Part shown: one piece after another, positions 55,801 through 64,000 of the stretch
How positions within the stretch are numbered: position 1 is the first letter of the stretch
How the letters are laid out: every line of letters begins with the position of its first letter
Assembly (NCBI GenBank): GCA_037783415.1
Contig: JAZGTN010000015.1
Span: 5,219,001 to 5,283,000, forward strand
Length of the DNA: 64,000 nt
DNA from: Leptasterias polaris
Taxonomy: Eukaryota; Echinodermata; Asteroidea; Forcipulatida; Asteriidae
Reading direction: 5' to 3'
Notes under the pieces: model-generated
Database searches by the model: none
What the model saw: the letters and a program-made list of their open reading frames with translations, nothing else
What the model was told of the DNA's origin: nothing
Position numbers and translations under genes: made by a program

Positions 55801-58800
55801 TGTAGAAATCAAGATAACACAGTCATTTCATCAATTCGATCAAGAAAAAAATTTGATAACAATATTAATATGAGAATTTTTTGTAGGCTAATCATTCTTA
55901 CTCACAGCTGAGAAACTGAATGGCAAAGGACTCGGCTACAACCACATAGTGCAAAGCCAGAGATCGAAAGTGTTTGATTTTATCCGGGAGGAAAACCGGA
56001 GAGCTCGGAGAAAAATGTTGTGGCACATCGGAGAGAATCAATGCACAACTCTACTCACATATGGCCCTAGCCAGGAATCAAATCATGGGCCACAGTGGCG
56101 AGATGCGAGTGCGGTGGCGGGGTAGAGGCAGTCACGTGCGCCCTGCAGCTGTGCCTTGAATTTAGGCCTCCATAGTGCGCGCACGCCTTTACCGCCATGG
56201 GAAAACAATTTACGGCATCTATAGCATGGTGCTTACTCTGTAGTTCATTTTCAGTTGTATTAAACGCTATAGAATAGGGTACGCAACATGTACATGATGA
56301 AACTGGTATCATGTTATTCCAAGCGTAAAGCTATAATCAGTGTGAATGGAAACCATTGCGAAATCAATGCGGGTTTCGTTGGATAGTTGGATATAATGTA
56401 CATCGTACAGGCGGGAGGGATGCTCGATCCTGGATCAGTAAAATAGACTCAAACCAAAGAAGAAGGCTATTGATTTGTCCATCAGATGGGACAAAAAGCC
56501 ATGTAAGCAGTAGGTCCTGTGTGCTTTGCAATGCTTGTACAAGAACCCAGTAAACTCATCGTCAAGAGAAGGGGTTTGCCCTGGTGTTTTTTGTTATGGT
56601 TTGCAGCAGAATTGCACCACAGTACCTTGTAAACCATTGCATGATGCTATCTATGTGAATAAACGGATCTTATATTTCGAACATACATGTACCATACCTT
56701 GTGGGGGGAAAAAAGGGTGCTTTAGGGGATCATACAGCGCTATAAAAGAACTGTGTATTATTATAATTATAATAGTTCCACAATTTACTGTGCCGTCTTA
56801 GTTTTTGTTAACTTTAGGTAGTATGAAGTATGAAGCCAACATTGTTCACGTGGAATTTTACATGTGTTTCTTTATAACTGTGTGACAACAAACATGTAAA
56901 GTGCAAGAAACTACCCCCACAACTCTACCCCCTCCCCCTGCCCCCCAAATCATGCCTGCAGGAAGAGTCCTGGCTCTGTGGCTCATTTGTAAACATGCGA
57001 CGTCACAGGTTGCATGGTCTCAACTACGATGCTAAGGTTTCTCTGAAGCAAAGGGATTTGACGACAGACATGAAATAAATCAATTCACTCGAACTGATAT
57101 GTTGAGCAGATTGGTTGCCCTTTGGGGGCTTTGCAGATTGAAAATATAGCCTGGAGTAATTTTCTGGCGAATAAAAAAAAAACAAGGTTTCCTAAAATGA
57201 TTCATCCCAACTTTGAGGTCACTTTGATCATACTGGGATCCCTGCCAAAATTGTCTCATGATGGGAAAGAACCAAAAGGCATGACACAATAAATCTTTGA
57301 CGACAGAGGAGAATGTTTTTTTTTTTTATGCAATTCACTCCTACTGAATGAAACATTTTGAGAATTTTAACAAAAGAAGCTGGCGTTGGAGAAGGGGGTT
57401 GTAAAGGGTCTGTGAAACATTGCTAAACACTTGCTCAGTGAGCAGGAAACCAGTCACATGCAGCGACTCGACATGGCATTTTGGCCGGTAACCGATTTCT
57501 GTTCTTAGGAGTTTCATAATACTTAGCTGAAAAAGATTCATATGAAAGTAGCCAAAATGCATTCAGTCGTCTTCAGTCGTCTCTGAGTTAGCGGCTGCGG
57601 CTGGATTCCCACACCAACATGTGTTGAAGCATAGGCTTATTAAGCAGCTCCATAAAAGTGGGCCATGGGTACTTATATGAATAAAGTGCATTGATGCAAT
57701 ACTGTAAAATGTGCTTAACTAGAATTTTGTTTGTTAGAAGCACATATAGTAGTATCAGAAGACCAAATTAGCTGCATTTGAAACTACTTTACCAAACAAA
57801 ATTACTTGTGGTATTTTAGCCTTTGCAAAAACCCTGCTAGGATCAAAATGTGCGGCCAATAACATTTTGTTTAAACTATTATTACATGAACATAATAATG
57901 TGCCAACTACAAGAACCAGGGCCCGATGTCATAGAGCTGTTTAGCAGTAAGAATAGTTTTGTGCTAACTAAAGCACTAATACGCATTGGCAAAAAAAAGT
58001 GTGTTCCATAAACGATCGAGAAGATTTGACAGAACGTGTGTGCTATCACAATGGATATGCATTATTTCGCCACTTACTCTGGGCTCGATTTCACAAACAG
58101 CTAAGATTGATCGTAAGTGCTATTCAATCTTAAAGTGCTATTCAATATTAACTGCTAAGCAAAGTGTGATGTCACAATGTAACTCACTTTAAGAATAAAG
58201 AATACTCATCTTAGATGATTCTTAGGGGCTTTGTGAAACCAAGTCTTGGTATCCGAAGAAAAGAAGAATAAACCAACAGACAGACAAAGGCCATTTTTGA
58301 AAACACAGCTTTGACTTTAGCCCCGGCTTAAGCCAGAGCCCAGGCCGAGGTTTCCAAAAAGGGCCATTCTAGAGGTAGAGGATCAGGTTAGGTTGAATAA
58401 GGAAAATTTGAGGATTATTGTGGTAGAAAGGAAAGGGTCAGCTGTAACTAATGTAATAATAATGTAGACCTAAAATGCAACTTTTTTTAGCGCTTTATCA
58501 CACCCAAGGATGTCTAAATTTTAACCATGTTTGATTCATAAGACCCAACTATTTGCATAGCACCATGTAATAGTGAACAAGGTGCTGTGGCGCAATATGC
58601 AGCCAATCAAACCAGGAACACCGGGGCAAACCGTTTCTTTTATGTGCATTACAAAGCACAAGGAACCTACACAGCTTACATGGCTTATGTCCCATCTGAT
58701 GTCTTGCTTAAGGACACAAGTGTCAAGACCAGGACTCAAACCCACACACTGCTGATCAGAAACACCAGAGCTCGAGTTTGAAGCGTTTGACCGTTCAGCT

Positions 58801-61800
58801 ACCACAGGCCGCAAATCAACACAGTACACAAAATGTGGTCACTGAGCAGAGGCTAAAGATAACAACGTAAGACTAACAACAACTATTTCAGAAAACAACA
58901 ACAAACAAAGATATATTCACTTGACTAACCTGATTGTATTATCTGATGAACCACTGACAACCAATCTATCTCTGTATTGTAGGCAAGCAATACCCCGTCT
59001 GTGGCCGTTCAATGTCCGAACGAATTCACATGTTGATGTGTTCCATACCTATCAAAGTCAAAAATGTTTAGTTTAGTTCAAAGTTGAAAGTGACTGATAA
59101 TTTCCGTTTCATTAATTGATTTCACAGAATTGAAAACTTCAAAGTTGCTGGAAATAAAAAAAACTGGAAATAACCATTGGAGACTGGTCACCCTGTGATT
59201 AAAAAAAAAATCTTAAATAAAATTATATCACTTTGCTTAACCATAACCGGCCAGAAACAACTTGTACCAAAATGCCCTTATTGGCCACAAACGGCTGCAA
59301 GATCTGAGCTATCTCCAATCAAACAAAAAGGTCATAGTAAAGGCAATGTCCTGAGTTAATTTTTTCCCCAATGTTTTCCATGTTAAAATAGTATCCAAGT
59401 TTCTAACACAAAACAACATTTCTGTTCATATTAAGTTTTCACATTTTTACAAGAAACAAATTGTGTGAAAAACTCCACAGTATTAGCCATGCTGGGCATA
59501 TGGTCATGAATATACCAAAATGAATTGTCTCTAAAAGGTTAAAGATAAACTACAGCATCAACAATAATCACAATAAATTGGATTGGAATCAATCGGAGAG
59601 CTCACAAACTGTTAACATTAAACCAGGACGTTATACCAGAGAAGTATTTCTGTCCTAAATTTTGTCAAAGTTGATGAAACAGTATTTAAAAAACTTGATA
59701 AATCACTGTTGTTTCCTTCAATGTCTGCAATAAAATACACTGCCCACACAGATCCTTGCCTTTTGGTTAGTGGAACACACACTATGTGCCATCCTTTATT
59801 TTGCCATGCATACTGCCGCATCATTCCAAATTTTAATGGATAACTATAGGACAGCTTGAGACGTTTGCCAGCATCGTTTGTTTATCCAAAAGAGGCAGGG
59901 TCGTGTCATGGAGGACAAGGTTTGTGTCTTCAAGGAGTTGTCCACGTTATTTATTAGGTTTTTTCGAAAAGAATTTCCAGAGTATGGGGCGGACGAGTTT
60001 CCATGTCTACTCAGGGAAATCTGGCAATTCCATTTCACTAGCCTTCACCTGGTGAAATGGAATAGCCCAGTTTTCACACCGTGATTATATTCTGCGAAAA
60101 TGCAATCATATTATGCATTCAATATTTGTATCATAAGCCCCATATGAATGTGCACAAAATCAATGAAAAAATTGATTTTTTTTCCCCCACTAAAAACAAT
60201 GACAATGACAAGACCCCCCCCCCCCCAAATCACCATTCACTGAGAGAATTTGTACTCAATAGAACTGTAATATGTTTATCAGACTGAAAGTCAACTATTA
60301 AAGACAAATCAAAAGACCGACCGGACTTGTCCAGTCATGCGTTTACTCGCCCGATGCTAAAATAACCGGCTTCGGGCCTGCGGTCGAATGTTATTTCAAG
60401 CACTGACTAGACATTTTGTTTAGTAATCATTAAATACCTTAATGGTTCTATCTCCTGACGCAGACACAATATACTTATCGTCAAAGTCCACTACGTTGAC
60501 TGCCGCCCGGTGACCAACCAGTACTCTCCTTAAGTTGATTTCTGTGGCTGACCGCATGTCCCATACAGCAATTGACCGGTCCTGAAGAGACAAAAACACA
60601 CAAATGGTCAAAACATCTCCTTCAATCTTCTTCCATAAATTACGATGGAAAAGGACCTTTGTGGCTCCTTTGAAACTAGCTTGATTTAGGCCTTAAAATC
60701 ACAATGGGCCTTCAAATTAAAATGGGCCTTCAAATTAAAATGGGCCTTCAAATTACAATGGACCCTTGTGGATTTGTTTTTAACAACCTTCCTTAGACCG
60801 GAAGACTATATCAGTTTTTGTAAGTCTCGGCTAAATACACCAATAGTTGTCACACGCCTGCGAGCATAAAACGGAAAATTTAGCGCTTTGTCGTCCCATA
60901 TTCAACTTACAAGTAGCCCTAGGTTGTCATTATTTCTCATTTTGATTCTGGCCGGGATTTCACAAAAGTACTAAGATTTATGTTAACACGAGTTGTCAGT
61001 GTTGCCATAGTGGTTTGTTTTTGTGACATCACACTTTGCTTTATAGCAATAAAGATTGTTGGGCAGTTAAGATCAATCTTAACTCTTTGTAAAATCGAGC
61101 CGTGGGCCCGACTTCATAGAGCTGTTTCAGCAGACAGTATTGACAACGATTTTCTTGAGCAAGATACCAGTTACAGATGGTACATGTGACATGGTATTTT
61201 AGCTGGTAACGATTTTCTAGTAATAGCAACATTTGTATGTGCTCAGTTACTTGTTGTGCTTAAGAAGTTCTCTGAAATCGTGCTCTGGTCTTGTATTAAA
61301 GAAATACTGGTCCAGTAAACAGTAAACATTTTGAGCTACATGCCCTGTGGTCTTCTGGATTTTGTCCACCAAATTGGGGGCCAGCTTACCTTTGAACATG
61401 TGACCATGAGACCATTACTGAACCTAAGATGCAAGACGGCTTCACAGTGATGGATCAATGTGTTTAACATCTGCCCATTGTTCACATCCCATACTCTGTA
61501 AGAAACAAAAACCACACACACAAAAACAAAGATGTTAAAATCATTAGGCCACTCAAATGGCTACAACGGGTCAAGTCAAGTTAAAGGAAAGGTCATCGAT
61601 TGGTAATGCTCCCCAAAATGACCCTAACAACTTTCTTAAAGGGTGTGTATAACGTTGGTAATTGCCAAAGACCTGTGTATCCACACTTGATGTGACCAAA
61701 CATTATACATGAAATCACAAACCTGTGAAAGTTTAAGCTCAATCGGTCTTTGGAGTTATGAGAAAACAGTGAAAACCCATTATATAATTTAACTTTTTTT

Positions 61801-62584
61801 TCAAACATCGAATTTTATCCTGCAGGATAAAGACTATTGTTTTACTCATTTCCTAAAAACTATGGCATTTCAAGCAAAACTATTTCAAGGGAAGTTTTCC
61901 ACCATGACCATCTTTATACCATGCAAGTTATGTGCAAATCTGTGAACATTTATATTTGCAATCTTACCAATGTTGTACACACCCTTCAAAGAAGTGCTGC
62001 AGCTGTTGACAGTATAAACTACTTTGAGAAAGGATTCCCTTCGAAGTACAATGGTTGGGAATAACTTTTCACGCAAAAAAATTCCTTAAATATACTGGCT
62101 AATTACTTAATTAATTAGTCTAAGATATTTTTCCCTTCGTAAAGCCCAAAGTGAGATGACCTACTTATATGCCCAAGTGAATAACATGTTTTTCATAAGA
62201 AAGGGGACGCACGTAACGGGATCACACGCGTACTGACATTAGTGGCTCTTCCTGAAACCTGAAAAATGATGTGCCTTACGTTTAAAAATGCAAAGTGCAA
62301 TTATTGAGATATAGGCCCATTCTCTATAAAGTCAATATCTTGTCACTTTTAAGACAACACACTTTGCTGTTGCAATTAAGATCAATACACAGTTAAGATC
62401 AATTCCAGCAGGCAGACATAAAAAGGTCTGAATGTCTTATTTGTGTTTGCAATGCCTAAGCTTACCTGACTGTTGAGTCACTGGAACCAGTGATGATGAC
62501 TTTATCGTCGTACTGTAGACATAGCACGGAGCCTGTATGACCAGTTAGAACCTGTACACATTGCAATGTTTGGCGATCCCAAAT
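52889..62584 (-). CDS. FBXW11: Beta-TrCP (FBXW11/BTRC/slimb) homologue, C-terminal WD40 part, 7 exons; 5' part off the window
   Basis: Exons, 5' to 3': 62584-62466, 61495-61390, 60581-60438, 59048-58930, 55799-55689, 53703-53625, 53062-52889. They join in frame over 852 nt (283 codons plus TAG) with GT-AG introns. Blades are recognisable as IWD...[49 protein letters not shown] with [61 protein letters not shown] and the closing [11 protein letters not shown]. The tail [11 protein letters not shown] matches the family C-terminus. Beta-TrCP is the substrate receptor of an SCF ubiquitin ligase; its seven-blade propeller binds DSGxxS phosphodegrons of beta-catenin, I-kappa-B and others. The F-box, dimerisation domain and first blade lie beyond 64000. 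'FLDVPP' resembles vertebrate FBXW11 slightly more than BTRC, but invertebrates usually have one common orthologue. Confidence 0.95.
53442..53510 (+). other. tRNA-like fragment (B-box GGTTCAAATCC)
   Basis: TAGCTAGGTAGGTAGAGCA followed 25 bp later by GTCGCAGGTTCAAATCCTGC resembles D and T arms of a tRNA. The acceptor stem does not close, so a SINE head or tRNA pseudogene is likely. Confidence 0.4.
56108..56470 (+). mobile_element. Internal fragment of the GTTCTGCCC element (copy 2)
   Basis: It matches about 21775-22345 with internal deletions: GCGGGGTAGAGGCAG, GGCCTCCATAGTGCGCGCA, CATGGGAAAACAATTTA, GGGTACGCAACATGTACATG, GGATCA..AAAATAGACTC. The TIRs are missing. Confidence 0.85.
56549..56770 (+). 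mobile_element. tRNA-derived SINE fragment, plus orientation
   Basis: The reverse complement of the SINE body: AGAGAAGGGGTTTGCCCTGG and CCACAGTACCTTGTAAACCA, ending near TATAAAAGAACTGTGTATTA and an ATT-rich tail. The tRNA head is absent. Confidence 0.7.
58081..58241. mobile_element. MITE, family B
   Basis: Left GGGCTCGATTTCACAAACAG, right GGGGCTTTGTGAAACCAAG. GCTAAGCAAAGTGTGATGTC block internal. Confidence 0.8.
58480..58805 (-). mobile_element. tRNA-derived SINE, minus orientation (copy)
   Basis: It shares AACAAGGTGCTGTGGCGCAA, AACCAGGAACACCGGGGCAA and GGACACAAGTGTCAAGACC with 27480-27906. An internal deletion shortens the body. It lies in FBXW11 intron between exons at 58930 and 55799. Confidence 0.8.
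60702..60760 (+). repeat. 18-bp tandem repeat x 3 (AATGGGCCTTCAAATTAA)
   Basis: Three consecutive copies, the last with one change. Confidence 0.95.
60950..61105. mobile_element. MITE, family B
   Basis: GGCCGGGATTTCACAAAAGT at the left; CTCTTTGTAAAATCGAGCC at the right; GTGACATCACACTTTGCTTT inside. Confidence 0.8.
61636..61988. mobile_element. Family E TIR element (copy 2)
   Basis: TTAAAGGGTGTGTATAACGT to ATGTTGTACACACCCTTC, interior as in 44957-45345. Located about 140 bp upstream of the exon acceptor at 61495 in FBXW11. Confidence 0.88.
62066..62340 (+). repeat. Dispersed repeat, family I (copy 2)
   Basis: Same blocks and order as 51826-52138; both copies directly follow or resemble the flank of family E/D elements. 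Confidence 0.75.
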
Positions 62585-64000
62585 CTACAAAAATAAATAA
62601 ATAAATAAATAAAAAGATGGTAAATTTAATATCAATGAAATTTGCATATATATATGCCCCAATATCATGGCACTTGTTACCACAGATCTGCAAACGAAAA
62701 AACATACCGCAATGCATCTTGGGAAACCGAGTACAGTTAAACAAAATAGCAAGTTGCTAAGAGGAACGCCATGCTGTAGTTTACATACATGTATCTTTTC
62801 TAGGTTTTTATAGTTATGTACCCCATTGCTTTATAATCAGCGCGCCATGATGATTGCCGGTGTTGCTTTGACTCGGATGTCACCCAAAATCCTCTGTGCG
62901 CATTACGACATGCATATGGGCTATCATTTTGTTGAGTATCGGAGCTTACTTAATACCCTACGACAAAAAGGATGATGCATGGTATTTGGTACTCAGCAAA
63001 AAGAAGGAAAGACATTTTTTAGTACAAGGGCTGACCCACTTGTTCATATGGTGTAGGGTTTAATAGACTTTTCAGGCTTTTCAATCAGTTTTCTGATATT
63101 ACCTGAAGGGCAAAAAAGTAACAAAACAAAAATCAGACTTCAAGTAGGAAGAATATTATGGATACTCTTTTAGTGCTTGTTCAAATAAAAACAGTTTAAA
63201 TGAAAAAAATTTAATTTGTAGAAAGTTCTTTTCTTGTTAACAAATTGGTCCAGTAAAATTTTTACACTACAAGCCATGCGGTCTTGAGAAATTTGCTACT
63301 AAATTTAAGCCCTGTAAATAGCATTATTTCAAAATATCAATTCAAGGAAATCATTATTTTTTATTTTTTTTTAAACCCAAACCCCAACAAAACCCTCAAC
63401 TATTAAATTTACTCAGTTTCATTTCTACACTCCGTTTATTAATTTAATCAAATTTCGAACTGTGTAATTGATACGATGTGCTTGTGTGAAAATTTTGAAA
63501 CTGATTAACTGTCAAAGAATGGCATACTGTACATGGGACAAATGAGTACAGTGCCATTTCTTCCTGCATGCATGACTTGAACTCAGCAATCATGGTGTCA
63601 CTTTTGGAGAACTCTCATGGCAGTCTCGGAATGTCTTTATGACACATGCCTTCACTGTATTAATTTCATTTGTATGGTGTTTGAGAGTGGGTCTTTTATT
63701 ACAATGCAACTGAAATGGAACATCTAAATTTACACCACAATATGAGATCAAGCATTGCTTGAATTGAAAATGACTATTTTCATTCCTGGCAGTCTCAGAT
63801 CGGATTTCACAGTTCGCTCCGCTAACGACATTTCTCATATTGCTCACAGAGGATCTGATTTCTGATGTCAACTCCGACAGCACGCCTCGAGGAGAGGGCA
63901 ATATATGCCCACGAGATGGAAGGATGATGGACGAAAGAGGAGGCTGAGTATTCCTATCACCTTGAAGAATTGGGGGGAGGGAGGGAGGAATGGGTGACGT
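62585..64000. other. FBXW11 intron (to right edge); one unexplained open frame on minus
   Basis: The next upstream FBXW11 exon (expected to encode a VYCLQYDD...SGLRDNTIK-type blade) is not found. A minus frame stays open from near the edge through 63901 to 63590, with no recognised domain. It includes an (AAAT)n microsatellite at 62588-62612. Confidence 0.5.

Noticed and set aside
62585..64000. First WD40 blade and F-box exons of FBXW11
   Set aside because: I looked for the expected LRDNTIK-type exon on minus and found no match; these exons must lie beyond the window.

Overview
The window is metazoan nuclear DNA. It has AT-rich, intron-rich genes with consensus GT/AG splice sites and a very high load of short palindromic DNA elements, SINEs, LINE remnants and one full-length BEL/Pao LTR retrotransposon. 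The gene set is vertebrate-like in sequence, but introns are short to medium and the repeats look like those of marine invertebrate deuterostomes. My best guess is an echinoderm, perhaps a sea star; this is inference, since no organism-specific marker is present.

Layout. Positions 513-557 (minus) hold the first coding exon of a CHMP3/VPS24 homologue (ESCRT-III), with the rest of the gene off the left edge. It is divergent from a complete TMEM127 homologue on plus (coding exons 4832-5165, 5864-6034, 7234-7556; 275 aa). About 8 kb of repeat-filled DNA separates TMEM127 from the convergent SLU7 gene (pre-mRNA splicing factor, minus, 15 coding exons from 43675 down to 15742; 577 aa, complete). 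Downstream in the same direction lies the 3' part of a beta-TrCP (FBXW11/BTRC) gene (minus, seven exons 62584-52889, WD40 propeller); its F-box exons lie beyond the right edge.

SLU7 intron 1 carries a 7,617-bp BEL/Pao retrotransposon (35874-43490, plus, antisense to SLU7). It has near-identical LTRs of 903 and 905 bp with TGTAGC...GCTACA ends, a 5-bp target duplication GTAAA and one uninterrupted gag-pol frame. Its 3' LTR ends only 21 bp from the SLU7 exon 1 donor site. Without it the intron would be about 1.2 kb.

Other mobile DNA: at least ten families of small terminal-inverted-repeat elements, several in multiple copies; a tRNA-Leu-like SINE family; two LINE 3'-end remnants; and two unrelated 24-bp minisatellites in neighbouring SLU7 introns. 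The genes are housekeeping functions (endosomal sorting, membrane/mTOR-related signalling, splicing, ubiquitination) and do not form a pathway or operon. I found no convincing new biological system. The most notable items are the very young BEL insertion beside a splice donor with a possible intron inside its LTR, the 623-bp TIR element that repeats its own terminal motif internally, and the MITE with a 9-bp target duplication inside a locally triplicated segment.
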